NCBI RefSeq assembly: GCF_014192395.1
Contig: NZ_JACHXW010000001.1
Coordinates: forward strand, 124,001-188,000
DNA: 64,000 nt
Direction: 5' to 3'
Origin: Paenibacillus endophyticus
GTDB lineage: Bacteria; Bacillota; Bacilli; Paenibacillales; Paenibacillaceae
Positions 1-9,075 of the stretch are shown here, one piece after another. The position numbers and the translations under genes were made by a program. Numbering within the stretch: the stretch's first letter is position 1; every line of letters begins with the position of its first letter. Below the pieces are notes generated by a model, which had not been told where the DNA came from, did not search any database, and saw only the letters and a program-made list of their open reading frames with translations.

Positions 1-83
1 GCCGATACCGCCCATTCTTTGTTTTTTACGACCTGCCTAGACTAGAACGCTTCTTGACGAGATTTCATATAGGGGGAAGAGGG

Positions 84-842
84 TTGGACTATTTATTGGC
101 TTTTTCGGCGGGGCTGCTGTCTTTTTTGTCACCATGCGTGCTTCCGCTCATACCTGTTTATTTAAGCTACATCATTGGCTCCTCGCTTCCGGAAATGGAT
201 TCGGGTAAAGCAAAATTAAACGCAGGCGCCAAATCGGTATTTTTTATTATCGGTTTCTCACTTGTATTTATAGTATTAGGCGTTTCCGTAAGCTCGATAA
301 GCAAGCTATTTGCCGGTCAAATGGTTCTGATCAGACAGGTCGGAGGCATCCTCATTATTATTTTTGGATTACATATGATTGGTCTGTTTAAAATTAAATT
401 TTTGTATGCGCAGAAAAGGTTTATGCCTTCCGCGCCTGCTAATAAAACATGGAACTCGTTTTTGCTAGGCATGGCGTTCGCAGCGGGCTGGACGCCTTGC
501 ATCGGGCCGATTCTGTCAACGATTCTAATCTATGCGGGCAGCATGGACACGATTGAGAAGGGGGTATTGCTGTTAGCCTTGTATTCGCTTGGCATGGGTC
601 TGCCTTTCTTTCTATCGGCGCTGCTTGTTGATCGCCTGACTCTTTATTTGAAAAAGTTATCTAGGTATATTCCAGCTATCCATTATCAGCGGCTTCATCC
701 TGCTTGCGATGGGCATTCTCGTCCTAACCGACAAGCTGGACATGATCAACCAATCGTTCAGCATCTTTGGTCAATAAGGCGCATGCATTCGACGGCTGTT
801 CTAGGAACCGAAAACATTGTTTTTTTGATATTGGCTCCATAA
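84..842 (+). CDS. ccdA: CcdA-family thiol-disulfide transporter, frameshifted near the C-terminus
   Basis: Polytopic membrane protein of the CcdA/DsbD-beta family, which carries reducing equivalents across the membrane for cytochrome c maturation or extracytoplasmic thiol reduction. The two hallmark cysteines are present in SPCVLPLIP and TPCIGP. I start it at TTG 84 because a purine-rich AGGGGGAAG lies just upstream; the frame extends to a TTG at 54. After PAI (about base 680) the frame turns hydrophilic and runs to 842. Shifting frame at base 681-682 restores a hydrophobic helix (IISGFILLAMGILVL) and a short tail ending at TAA 775-777, the expected CcdA C-terminus. So there is one extra base, or two missing, near 681. 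This is either a real frameshift or a sequence error; the last membrane helix is lost as written. Confidence 0.82.
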   Translation: MDYLLAFSAGLLSFLSPCVLPLIPVYLSYIIGSSLPEMDSGKAKLNAGAKSVFFIIGFSLVFIVLGVSVSSISKLFAGQMVLIRQVGGILIIIFGLHMIGLFKIKFLYAQKRFMPSAPANKTWNSFLLGMAFAAGWTPCIGPILSTILIYAGSMDTIEKGVLLLALYSLGMGLPFFLSALLVDRLTLYLKKLSRYIPAIHYQRLHPACDGHSRPNRQAGHDQPIVQHLWSIRRMHSTAVLGTENIVFLILAP

Positions 843-895
843 TTCGGTATGCTGTTAAATAGCTTATACCAATTTGCAATGTTGAAGGTGATAGA

Positions 896-1645
896 ATGGA
901 ATCCATATTAAAGGTTAGCGGATTAACCGGGGGCTACAGCCCAAGAAGACCCGTGCTGCACGATATTACCTTCGAGGTAAAAGCAGGGGAAATGATTGGG
1001 CTGATCGGGCTTAACGGCGCAGGAAAAAGCACGACGATCAAGCATTTATTAGGTCTGATGAAGCCGCAAACCGGCGAAGTGCGAATTGACGGCGTGACCC
1101 TAGAGGAGGAAACAGAGCGTTACCGATCCGCATTTGCTTACGTTCCGGAAACGCCAGTGCTGTTCGATGAGCTGACAGTGGAGGAGCATTTGCGCTTAAC
1201 TGGCATGGCTTACAGCGTCAAGGATGCTAATTACGAGGAACGGGTGGAAGAGCTGCTCAAGCAATTCCAAATGGTGCCGAAACGCAAAGCATTTGCTTCC
1301 CATTTGTCAAAGGGCATGAAGCAGAAAGTGATGATTATGAACGCGCTGCTAGCGGAGCCGCCTTTGTACATTATCGATGAGCCTTTTCTAGGACTTGATC
1401 CGCTCGGCATTCGCTCCTTGCTTGAGCGGCTTGTTGAGGTGAAGGAAAAAGGCGCAGCCATTCTTATGAGCTCGCATATTTTATCCACCGTGGAAGCCTA
1501 TTGCGATCGATTTATCGTCATGCACCATGGGAGAATCGTTGCGATTGGCACGCTGGAGGATGTCAGAAGGGCGGCGGGAATGGAGATGCGCGGCGGTTCG
1601 CTGGAGGATGCCTTCTATAAGCTCGTTACAGGAGGCAATGCGTAA
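896..1645 (+). CDS. ecsA: ABC transporter ATP-binding protein EcsA
   Basis: ATPase subunit of the Ecs ABC transporter, which in Bacillus affects protein secretion, competence and intramembrane proteolysis. The 249 residues hold a Walker A motif (GLNGAGKST, about residue 41), a signature region (LSKGMKQK), a Walker B motif (LYIIDEPFLGLDP) and the switch histidine (SSHI). Length matches EcsA (about 247). The stop codon overlaps the start of the membrane subunit by one base (TAATG), so the two are translationally coupled. EcsA is assigned because the partner downstream is recognisably EcsB. Confidence 0.88.
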   Translation: MESILKVSGLTGGYSPRRPVLHDITFEVKAGEMIGLIGLNGAGKSTTIKHLLGLMKPQTGEVRIDGVTLEEETERYRSAFAYVPETPVLFDELTVEEHLRLTGMAYSVKDANYEERVEELLKQFQMVPKRKAFASHLSKGMKQKVMIMNALLAEPPLYIIDEPFLGLDPLGIRSLLERLVEVKEKGAAILMSSHILSTVEAYCDRFIVMHHGRIVAIGTLEDVRRAAGMEMRGGSLEDAFYKLVTGGNA

Positions 1646-2892
1646 TGGACAATGATCGGACGCTTGGAGCGTTATGGCATCGCCGGGGGAAGGCGTTCCG
1701 TGAGGAAACATTTCCGTATTTTCGCTACATGGGGCAGAGCGGCTTTCCTGCTTTTATGTCTTTGTTCGTTATTTCCTCGGCTATCGGTTATATCGGATTA
1801 ATTCGAAATATGCCCGCTGATTTCCCTTTTGCCGCGGTAGGCATAATCGCATTGACGCTTGTGCTGTGCTGGAGTCCGCTTCGAACCTGGCTCGCTGCCG
1901 GCGATACCGTATTTCTTATGCCGAGGGAAGCGGAGATGAATGGATATTTACGATTGTCGTTCCGTTATACGACGATAGGCTGTTCCGTTCTGGCAGCAAT
2001 CGTATTTCTTCTGTATTTGCCTATTTACTCACAAGGTCCAGCGCTTAACGGGGCATGGATGCTTGCTGCTGTTGCTGCGGGCTTGAAGGCTGCCAATGTA
2101 TGGGGAGCATGGAAAGAGCGCCAGATGAGCTGGCCGGGCATGAGACGGCTTCTTCGCGCGCTGCGCTGGGCGCTGACGGCTTTAACCCTTGCAGCTTGGC
2201 TCACTAGCGTACTATGGCATGCGGCTGTCTTTACGCTGCTTCTCGGAGTTCTCTACATGATGCTCTACAGGCTGCCAAGCAAGCATCGTTTCCCATGGGA
2301 GAGGCTTATTGACGAGGAAGCGCGGACGCGGAAACGCTATTATGCTTTTTTCGGACTATTCATTGATGTGCCGACGCTGCCATCGAGCATAGCCAAACGT
2401 TCCTATTTGACTTGGCTGCTCCGTATGATCCGCTATACGAATCGCCATACATTCGTTTTTCTCTACTCGGCATCGTTGATGAGAACAGAAATGGGCGGCA
2501 TTATCGTTCGGCTGCTCTTCCTCGGCTGCTTGATTACGTATTGGTTTGCTGAGGCGGTTTCGCTGTCAGGGTACGGGAGCGTCATCTCGTTCGCCGTGTT
2601 TATGGGCTTGATAGCCGTTCAATTAGGCGGGCTGCGGCATGTCCATCGCTACTCGGTATGGAAGCATGTATACCCGCTACCGGAAAAGCAAAGAATCGAT
2701 CAATCTCTAAAGGTAGATCGATTCGCTATGCTGCTGTGCACGGCGCTGCTTTGGCTGTTCGCGGCGCTACCTCTTGCTTTGTCAGGCGTGTACATGCCTT
2801 CGATTGTCGCAGCAGCGCTTGCAGCTGTCTATCTGATGATTCGACCAGGCCGCCTGCGGAAGAAGCTTGCGTTAGAAGAGGAAGAAGATTGA
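1645..2892 (+). CDS. ecsB: ABC transporter permease EcsB
   Basis: Membrane subunit of the Ecs transporter, 415 residues (Bacillus EcsB is about 408). It has several hydrophobic helices and the family's central cytoplasmic segment, with WERLIDEEARTRKRYY followed by FGLFIDVPTLP at about residues 213-245. The end is acidic (EEEED). It starts on the last base of the ecsA stop and is followed by a strong hairpin terminator. The transported substrate of Ecs is not established in the family. Confidence 0.87.
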   Translation: MDNDRTLGALWHRRGKAFREETFPYFRYMGQSGFPAFMSLFVISSAIGYIGLIRNMPADFPFAAVGIIALTLVLCWSPLRTWLAAGDTVFLMPREAEMNGYLRLSFRYTTIGCSVLAAIVFLLYLPIYSQGPALNGAWMLAAVAAGLKAANVWGAWKERQMSWPGMRRLLRALRWALTALTLAAWLTSVLWHAAVFTLLLGVLYMMLYRLPSKHRFPWERLIDEEARTRKRYYAFFGLFIDVPTLPSSIAKRSYLTWLLRMIRYTNRHTFVFLYSASLMRTEMGGIIVRLLFLGCLITYWFAEAVSLSGYGSVISFAVFMGLIAVQLGGLRHVHRYSVWKHVYPLPEKQRIDQSLKVDRFAMLLCTALLWLFAALPLALSGVYMPSIVAAALAAVYLMIRPGRLRKKLALEEEED

Positions 2893-2918
2893 TGGCGCTT
2901 TAAAGTGGAAATCATAAC

Positions 2919-2969
2919 AAAAACGTGCTCGAGAGGTTGTCATTGGACAAGCTTCGAGCACGTTTTTTT
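2919..2969. terminator. Bidirectional intrinsic terminator between ecsB and the aminotransferase gene
   Basis: A 14-bp inverted repeat, AAAAACGTGCTCGA at 2919-2932 against TCGAGCACGTTTTT at 2954-2967, is flanked by A and T tracts. It can terminate ecsAB on the plus strand and the convergent aminotransferase gene on the minus strand. Confidence 0.85.
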
Positions 2970-2984
2970 GTAAGCAAGTTGTTA

Positions 2985-4280
2985 TTATGCGATTAATTCA
3001 TTGACGGCTTTGAATATGGTATCGAACAATTCTTCAAGATTTTCTTCTTCTATGCAAGAGAAAGCAACGCGCAGATCCGTTTCTCCGAGCGCAATCGTAC
3101 CGATGCCATATTGATTCAACAAGTGAACGCGCACCGCTTCTGCAGTAACGCCGCGTAGCTTCAGGCACATGAAGTAGCCGGAGTTAAACGGATAGTAATC
3201 CCAAACGTCGCCATAGCGGCCGCTGTCGAGCAAATCTTTGACGCGGTTGGCGCGGCCTTTCATAATATCGTATTTCTCCGCTTTCTGTGCTTCAAAATCA
3301 GGCGATGTCAATGCGCGCAGCACGAATGTTTGCGAAGGATGCGGACCGCTTGAAATCGTTGCCCGGATAATACCTGTCGTTTTCTGCTCCAGTGCGGCAA
3401 GAACGGCTGCTGAGGCAGATGCATAGGTGATAAAACCTACGCGGAAGCCCCAAACGTACTCCTCTTTCGTTGCTCCGTCCACCTTAATCGCAAGAACGCG
3501 AGGATGAAGATCGGACAGCTTGGCGAACAGCGACTCATGCAAGGAATCCTCGAAGAACAAGCCGAAATAAGCGTCATCGGTTACGACAACTACGTTAATA
3601 CCGGCTTCAGCGGCATCACGGATCGCAGCGACAATTTCATCGCCTTCTTCAACTCCTGGCGTGTAGCCTGTCGGATTATTCGGGAAGTTCAGCACCACGA
3701 TGGCTTTTCCTTTGTCCTTCTGAGCGAGCAATGCCTCGCGAAGACCCGCGCTGTTGAAACGGGTTTGTTCATTATAGAGCGGGTATTCCACGATCTCGGC
3801 ACCGCGGCGGATTCCGAATGTAAGCTCGTAGTTTTCCCAGTTTTTATTTGGAATAATAACGGCGTCGCCAGCGTCCGCGAATAAGTCGGCTACGATGCTT
3901 AAGCCGTGGGTCAAGGCATTGGTTACGACAGGATTGCCAAAGCTCTTGGACTCAAGCGACGGATTGTCTTGCATCATTTTGGTGCGCCAAGCAGCGCGAA
4001 GCTCGGGCTTCCCGCCGGGCGGCGCGTATTCATATATATCTTTCGGATTGTAAGCAGTGAGCGTCTCTTGAATAACCTTGAGATGCATGGGCTGTCCGCC
4101 TTCTGTTGCAATTCCGATCGTTGCGTTAAATTTAGTTGCTTTCGTTTTCGCTTCGGCGGACTGACTGAGTATGCCCTCCTTCGGGAAATAAATCGCTTTG
4201 CCTAAGGTTGACAACATCGCATAGACGTTCGGACTCTCCGATTGCAACGTCTCGTTTAACTGCTGAGCAAGTGGGTTCAT
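2985..4280 (-). CDS. PLP-dependent class I/II aminotransferase
   Basis: A 431-residue fold-type I aminotransferase. Visible motifs are a substrate-loop region with YAPPGG (85-90), NFPNNPTGYTP (198-208), the PLP-ring aspartate region TDDAYFG (234-240), and a likely Schiff-base lysine in GATKEEYVWGFRVGF (K272). Class and cofactor are secure. The amino acid substrate cannot be read from the sequence; aromatic or aspartate-type activity is possible. It is transcribed alone, divergent from an AraC regulator across 203 bp. A TATAAT-like -10 for this gene lies at 4371-4376 (minus strand), with a poor -35. The neighbouring AraC protein may control it, but that is only positional inference. Confidence 0.85.
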   Translation of the reverse strand: MNPLAQQLNETLQSESPNVYAMLSTLGKAIYFPKEGILSQSAEAKTKATKFNATIGIATEGGQPMHLKVIQETLTAYNPKDIYEYAPPGGKPELRAAWRTKMMQDNPSLESKSFGNPVVTNALTHGLSIVADLFADAGDAVIIPNKNWENYELTFGIRRGAEIVEYPLYNEQTRFNSAGLREALLAQKDKGKAIVVLNFPNNPTGYTPGVEEGDEIVAAIRDAAEAGINVVVVTDDAYFGLFFEDSLHESLFAKLSDLHPRVLAIKVDGATKEEYVWGFRVGFITYASASAAVLAALEQKTTGIIRATISSGPHPSQTFVLRALTSPDFEAQKAEKYDIMKGRANRVKDLLDSGRYGDVWDYYPFNSGYFMCLKLRGVTAEAVRVHLLNQYGIGTIALGETDLRVAFSCIEEENLEELFDTIFKAVNELIA

Positions 4281-4483
4281 GGACTTTATTCCATCCTTCC
4301 GAAATCATTCATTTGAATTGGGTATTATTAGGCCTGAGCCGTTTTCGCTTGTCGGGTGCTATTATAACATTTTTTCGGAGCTGCAAACCATTCTCAAAGC
4401 AAATTTTTTCGTAACTTTATGCGGCTTGCGCAAAACTTTGCAGCTGTTGTATGATGACGGCATAGATTTGTACAGGAGGTTGC

Positions 4484-5272
4484 ATGATGCTGCACATTTC
4501 GCCGGACTCTTTCGTACTACTGCCTGCCTTTGCCAAGATCGTATGCGAGCCTGGCTGGAGATGGGCGAGACGTGAGAAGCCAATGGCTAATTTTGACTTA
4601 TTCTATGTATGGAGCGGCGAAGGGGAAGTTGAGGTTAACGGTACCCCTTACGAGGTCGGACCGGGAAGCTGTTTTTTATTCCGCCCCGGCGATTATACAA
4701 GCGCTACCCATAATCCTCAGCGCCCGCTCGTCTTATCCTATATTCATTTTGCAGTAAGCGAAACGATAGAAGCGGTACCGAACCGTTACAGGCAGTTGCA
4801 TGATACCGTTGATTTTGAATATATGCTCTCGCGATATGTCAGGCTGTTTCTCGTACAGACGTATGCGGCAGAGGAAGAAGCGCAGCTCGTTCTGAAGCAG
4901 CTGATGATTCATCTGCTTAGGGAAGACAAGCAGCTCCCCGTCGAGAAGAAAGCAAGCAATCAACTCACGGAGGCCATTCACGAGGTAGCCAACTTTGTTC
5001 GCCAGAACCCGAGCATTGCGCATCGCGTAGAAGACTTGGCCATGCGTGCCCAGCTTTCGCCCCGGTATTTTTCGATGAAATTCAAAGAGCTGATTGGAAT
5101 GTCCGTGCAAACCTACATGATCCGCACCCGAATTGAACGCGCGCAGCATTTGCTGATGCATGCGGGGATGAACGTAACGGAGGTAGCGGATGCGCTGGGG
5201 TATCGCGATATCTTTTTCTTCAGCCGCCAGTTTAAGCAGTATACGGGGCGGAGCCCGTCAGAAATTAGATAA
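4484..5272 (+). CDS. AraC-family transcriptional regulator with N-terminal cupin domain
   Basis: 262 residues. The N-terminal half is a small beta-barrel sensor (FYVWSGEGEVEVNG, then GPGSCFLFRPGDY). The C-terminal 100 residues are the double helix-turn-helix of AraC proteins, ending in the signature GYRDIFFFSRQFKQYTGRSPSEIR region. An AGGAGG at 4473-4478 sets the start at ATG 4484 or 4487. It is divergent from the aminotransferase gene and followed by its own terminator. A sugar or amino acid ligand is plausible for this architecture but not shown. Confidence 0.87.
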   Translation: MMLHISPDSFVLLPAFAKIVCEPGWRWARREKPMANFDLFYVWSGEGEVEVNGTPYEVGPGSCFLFRPGDYTSATHNPQRPLVLSYIHFAVSETIEAVPNRYRQLHDTVDFEYMLSRYVRLFLVQTYAAEEEAQLVLKQLMIHLLREDKQLPVEKKASNQLTEAIHEVANFVRQNPSIAHRVEDLAMRAQLSPRYFSMKFKELIGMSVQTYMIRTRIERAQHLLMHAGMNVTEVADALGYRDIFFFSRQFKQYTGRSPSEIR

Positions 5273-5342
5273 CAAGCACAAGGGATATCCTAAGAGCCCT
5301 CTTGGAAATGTCAGTGCCTGCTTTGTTCATAAATAGGGGATT

Positions 5343-5389
5343 AAAAAGAACCTTCGGCTCCACTTGTAGTGGTGTCGAAGGTTCTTTTT
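5343..5389. terminator. Intrinsic terminator between araC-type gene and psd
   Basis: A perfect 14-bp stem, AAAAAGAACCTTCG at 5343-5356 with CGAAGGTTCTTTTT at 5376-5389, has A and T tails on both sides. It serves the AraC gene and, on the other strand, psd. Confidence 0.85.
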
Positions 5390-5443
5390 GTGTACGTAAT
5401 GGACTAGACCGTTATCGTTGTTCTTGGGGAAGCTGCTCTTGCT

Positions 5444-6232
5444 TTATTCCTCGTGGAGGGTGCCAAGCGGCTCGCCCATTCTGACCTTTGCGCCAAGCAA
5501 GCCGTTCTCTCGCGGCGTGAAGGTGCTGTCCTCAAGCAGCAGAACGACAGTGGAGCCGAACTCAAAGTAGGCCAGCTCGTCGCCTTTATGCATCTCTTCT
5601 GTAAGCGGCTGCACATATTGAATGCTGCTGACGTTCATCGCGCCGACCTTAACGACTGCGACCTCTCCTGCCGAATGCTGCATATAAGTGATAAGCCGCT
5701 CGTTTCGGCTTAATACCCGGCGCATATGACGGAGACCAAAGTCGTTAACGGGATACACTTTGCCCGCAATATGCTCGCGTTCAACGATGCGCCCGCTTAC
5801 TGGGGTATGAATGCGATGGTAATCGGTTGGACTCAAATAAAGGACTAGGTAATAACCGTTCATGTAATTGGCCGTACGCGGCGATCGGTTAAGCAGCTCA
5901 TCGATCGTATAGTCCTGTCCCTTAACATTGACAATCGTCCCGCTGTTTATCTCCCCAGCGCCCGTAATGAGCGCGTCTACCGGGCTTACTAATGCATCTG
6001 TGCCTTCGTGGACCGGCCGGAGTCCCGGTTTTAGCCGACGGGTGAAAAACTCATTTAGCGTTTTATATTGAGACAGAGGCATTTCTGCTTCCTCCGTTTT
6101 TATGCCGTAAGCTGCGGCGAAGCGTGAAATAAATCGGCGGCTGGCAGACGAATGCGCCAATTTGCCAGTGATGCGGGATATCCACTTGCGAGAACTTAAT
6201 TCTGTCATGGAACGAAGCAGCCATTTCATCAT
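5444..6232 (-). CDS. psd: Phosphatidylserine decarboxylase proenzyme
   Basis: Membrane-associated enzyme that makes phosphatidylethanolamine from phosphatidylserine and self-cleaves to create a pyruvoyl group. The C-terminal FEFGSTVVLL holds the Gly-Ser cleavage site whose serine becomes the pyruvoyl residue. YLSPTDYHRIHTPVSG and the SPVDA segment are also typical. Starting at the internal MMKW gives 262 residues, matching Bacillus Psd (263); the open frame extends 22 codons further upstream to 6298 but that stretch lacks family similarity. No strong ribosome site is visible for either start. The usual partner pssA is not adjacent. Confidence 0.86.
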   Translation of the reverse strand: MMKWLLRSMTELSSRKWISRITGKLAHSSASRRFISRFAAAYGIKTEEAEMPLSQYKTLNEFFTRRLKPGLRPVHEGTDALVSPVDALITGAGEINSGTIVNVKGQDYTIDELLNRSPRTANYMNGYYLVLYLSPTDYHRIHTPVSGRIVEREHIAGKVYPVNDFGLRHMRRVLSRNERLITYMQHSAGEVAVVKVGAMNVSSIQYVQPLTEEMHKGDELAYFEFGSTVVLLLEDSTFTPRENGLLGAKVRMGEPLGTLHEE

Positions 6233-6313
6233 ACGTGAACCGTCACGTCCTTTCCTGCTTGGGCCAATCGTACTGATACCCAACACACAGTGTGACATAT
6301 CCGGTTCTTTTTT

Positions 6314-7078
6314 TCAATATGCTGCCGCTTTCCTTTTATTCGCGATGATTAGAACATACACAGCAGTTGCTGCCAGAAGCGCCGCGAGGATAAAAGCCGC
6401 TAAAGTGACATCGGCTTGCTGGCCGCCCTTGACGGCGATGGCGATGAAGGACCAAATAAAAACAAGGATAAACGCAGGATCAAGGTAGGCGAAACCGATC
6501 GTAACGGCGAGCAGTGTGGCGATGACAAGTAAAATAATCGTCCATATGACGTCTGACAGGCCAAAGCCGTTCCAGTCGGTCGCAGACAATGCAACTGTAA
6601 TGTTCACAATTGTAGCGGTGCTGATCCAGCCCAGATAAATACTGAATGGAAGTCTAATGAGGTAGCGCTCGCCCCATGTGGGTGCCTGCTTCCCCTTTCT
6701 CACTGCCGTATAGATCGAGACAAGCGAAAGCAGGAGAGCCAGCATGACGAATACGCTGCTGCCTAGTTTTTCGTAATGCCATACGAGAATCCAGGCTACG
6801 TTCAGCAGGCAGCTGATTAGAAACCAAGGTCCAATTCGCTGAACGATTTGGCTGTTTGCGCCTTTCGGGATTAGCTGATAAGCAACGAAACCAATGAGCA
6901 GCAAATAAATGACCGACCATATCGAGAATGCATAAGGTGCTGGGGTAAAGAGTACAGGATATTTAGCGGACAACTCGCCTGTCGTTTTGTCATTGATTGG
7001 AAGCCACTGTGCTAGCCCATTTACGATTAGCACGGCAGCGAGACCAATGGTATTCAACCATCGAAAGCTGTTTTTCAT
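6314..7078 (-). CDS. TspO/MBR-like (tryptophan-rich sensory) integral membrane protein
   Basis: 254 residues with about seven hydrophobic segments. PAPYAFSIWSVIYLLL, followed by segments with WYxxLP-like aromatic positions, resembles the longer tryptophan-rich relatives of TspO often found in Paenibacillus. The start at 7078 is set by GGAGGGATCGACT immediately before ATG; the open frame continues upstream to 7156 without a better site. Function is unknown; TspO proteins bind porphyrins and sterols, but that cannot be transferred with confidence. It lies just upstream of psd on the same strand (gap about 80 bp), so the two could be co-transcribed. Confidence 0.65.
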   Translation of the reverse strand: MKNSFRWLNTIGLAAVLIVNGLAQWLPINDKTTGELSAKYPVLFTPAPYAFSIWSVIYLLLIGFVAYQLIPKGANSQIVQRIGPWFLISCLLNVAWILVWHYEKLGSSVFVMLALLLSLVSIYTAVRKGKQAPTWGERYLIRLPFSIYLGWISTATIVNITVALSATDWNGFGLSDVIWTIILLVIATLLAVTIGFAYLDPAFILVFIWSFIAIAVKGGQQADVTLAAFILAALLAATAVYVLIIANKRKAAAY

Positions 7079-7237
7079 AGTCGATCCCTCCATCATTTCA
7101 TTGTTTGCTAAAGCTTCTTGTATCATATGTAAACCATTCCGCCTCCATTTATTCACGTTTCCTGAATAGATGATGGCGGGAGCGTAGTTTAAGGCGGAAG
7201 CAAATAACCGATCCTGTCACTAGAGGTGATGATCAAT

Positions 7238-7534
7238 ATGATGATCTTGATTGGTGCCGCACTTGCAGCCGGAACAGGTTTGCTTGTGTGGATTAGCAGA
7301 CAAAGCGGTATGGCGAGCCGAATATTTGACGGCATCGCGGTTGCTGCTGCTTTTTTGTTTTTTGTAACTGCGGCCGATGCGTTGGCACAGACGCTGCTGC
7401 ATGATACGGTATTTATGACTGAGGTGCACCGCGTGCTCGCTAACCCGGTCTTCTTAACAAGCGGAGCCTATCTCGGGCCATATGTGATGGCTAGAATTGC
7501 GGTGTTGCCGGTCTATTTGTTCGGCCCTAAATAG
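7238..7534 (+). CDS. Small hypothetical membrane protein
   Basis: 98 residues from ATG 7238, chosen because GAGGTGAT sits seven bases upstream; an in-frame GTG at 7226 lies inside that site. It has two or three hydrophobic segments (MMILIGAALAAGTGLLVWI and an IAVAAAFLFFVTAADAL helix) and a C-terminal aromatic segment. I recognise no family. It stands alone ahead of the HAD phosphatase gene. Confidence 0.55.
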   Translation: MMILIGAALAAGTGLLVWISRQSGMASRIFDGIAVAAAFLFFVTAADALAQTLLHDTVFMTEVHRVLANPVFLTSGAYLGPYVMARIAVLPVYLFGPK

Positions 7535-7603
7535 TGCTGCAGGCTTGCGGATAATTCATGAATTCCAGTATGATAAGAGCAGACTTTGAAGGAGGATTGG
7601 GCC

Positions 7604-8281
7604 ATGAGCGAGCGAAAGCTTCGATTGCCGGAAGCGTTAATATTTGATATGGACGGCACGCTGTTTGAGACGGATACGCTGCTTGTCCCCGTTCATCACC
7701 GCGTGTTCGAGACATTAAGAGAAGAGCGGCTCTACGAGCATGAAACGCCTCCGGTAGAACGGCTGTTAAGCTGTTTGGGCATGCTCCTCGAGGATATTTG
7801 GCGTCAGGTTATGCCAGATAGCACGGAAGCGGCAAGAAAGCGCGCGGACGTTTTGCTGCTGCAGTACGAACTCGAAGGCCTTGCATCCGGTGAAGGGGAG
7901 CTTTATCCCCATGTGGAGGCCACGCTGCGTGAGCTGAAGCAGCGCGGAATGAAGCTGTTTGTAGCCAGCAATGGGCTTGAGGATTACGTGAAGGGCGTTG
8001 CGCGCTATAAGGGCATAGCTGAGCTGTTCGACGGCTTGTACAGCGCGGGTGAATACGCGACCGCAAGCAAGGTTGATTTGGTTGCGCGTCTTCTGCAAGA
8101 CCATGGCATCCAATCGGCGTGGATGGTCGGCGACCGATCCTCCGATGTGGAGGCAGGCAAAGGAAATGGCTTGGAGGCAATTGGGTGTGCCTATGCAACC
8201 TATGGCCGAGCTGCCGAGCTGGATGGGGCAGATGCGTTGATTGGCGATTTCCGCGAGCTGATAAAGCTGCTGGATACATAA
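7604..8281 (+). CDS. HAD-superfamily hydrolase (phosphoglycolate phosphatase-like)
   Basis: 225 residues from ATG 7604, preceded by GAAGGAGG. HAD motif I is DMDGT (D15 and D17), motif II is VASNG, the conserved lysine is in ATASKVDLV, and motif IV is MVGDRSSD. A helical cap sits between motifs I and II, as in the Gph/PgmB group. A small phosphorylated metabolite is the likely substrate; identity is not readable. It is probably co-transcribed with the PPOX-fold gene 62 bp downstream. Confidence 0.85.
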   Translation: MSERKLRLPEALIFDMDGTLFETDTLLVPVHHRVFETLREERLYEHETPPVERLLSCLGMLLEDIWRQVMPDSTEAARKRADVLLLQYELEGLASGEGELYPHVEATLRELKQRGMKLFVASNGLEDYVKGVARYKGIAELFDGLYSAGEYATASKVDLVARLLQDHGIQSAWMVGDRSSDVEAGKGNGLEAIGCAYATYGRAAELDGADALIGDFRELIKLLDT

Positions 8282-8343
8282 TGGATTAATCCCGGCTCTA
8301 CCGGCAGCTGGCGGATGGAGTGCGAGGCTGAAGGAGCGTTAAC

Positions 8344-8934
8344 ATGGTTCAAGCAAGTAAAGAAACGGAACTTATTATGACTGCGGATCAATTGAAGGAA
8401 ATTGTAGGCACGCCGCATGAAGCGGTTGTCCAAAAAAGCGTATCCCGAATGGAAGAACATATTCGACACTTCTTATCATTATCCCCTTTATTTTTCTTGT
8501 CATCGTCAGACGCTTCAGGCCGCTGCGATACGTCTCCGCGCGGCGACGAGGCTGGCTTTGTGAAGTCGCTCGACGATTATAGGCTCATCTATCCGGAGCG
8601 ATCAGGCAACCGTAGAATCGACTCCTTGCTTAACATCATTCAAAATCCTCAGGTCGGCATGCTGTTTGTCATTCCTGGGATGCAGGAGGTGCTTCGCATC
8701 AATGGGCGCGCTTCGATTACGAAAGACGCAGAGCTGATTGAAAGCATGGGCTGGACCGGGAAAGCACCTGAGCTGGCCGTTATGGTAGAGGTGCAGGAGT
8801 GCTTTATCCATTGTCCGCGTGCGCTCAAGCACTCAGGCATCTGGTCTGCGGACTCCTGGCCAGTTGCCGAGGACATGCCATCGACCAAAGAAATGTTCAA
8901 GGCGCATTTGCTAATGAATGGCTATGAGCTATAG
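8344..8934 (+). CDS. Pyridoxamine 5'-phosphate oxidase-fold (FMN-binding split barrel) protein
   Basis: 196 residues with the split-barrel pattern: SPLFFLSSSDASGRCDTSPRGD at the N-terminal strand pair, IYPERSGNRRIDSLLNIIQNP in the middle, and MLFVIPGMQEVLRINGRA. This matches the PPOX/MSMEG_1061-like group of flavin- or F420-binding proteins, whose roles are mostly unknown. AAGGAGCGTTAAC precedes ATG 8344. A strong terminator follows. Confidence 0.75.
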   Translation: MVQASKETELIMTADQLKEIVGTPHEAVVQKSVSRMEEHIRHFLSLSPLFFLSSSDASGRCDTSPRGDEAGFVKSLDDYRLIYPERSGNRRIDSLLNIIQNPQVGMLFVIPGMQEVLRINGRASITKDAELIESMGWTGKAPELAVMVEVQECFIHCPRALKHSGIWSADSWPVAEDMPSTKEMFKAHLLMNGYEL

Positions 8935-8983
8935 CAGGGAATGGGAGACCAAGCCTGATGGGGGACGGTCGTGCATCACGTCG

Positions 8984-9037
8984 AAACACCTGCCGGGTAT
9001 GCTGCGTTTTCGCGCTGCTTACCGGCAGGTGTTTTTT
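8984..9037. terminator. Intrinsic terminator, PPOX gene and YheC/YheD cluster
   Basis: ACACCTGCCGG around 8986-8996 pairs with CCGGCAGGTGT at 9022-9032, followed by a T tract. It lies between the convergent PPOX gene (plus) and the end of the YheC/YheD cluster (minus). Confidence 0.8.
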
Positions 9038-9075
9038 GGGTGGATATTATAAAAGAAGATAATGGCTTCAGGCGT

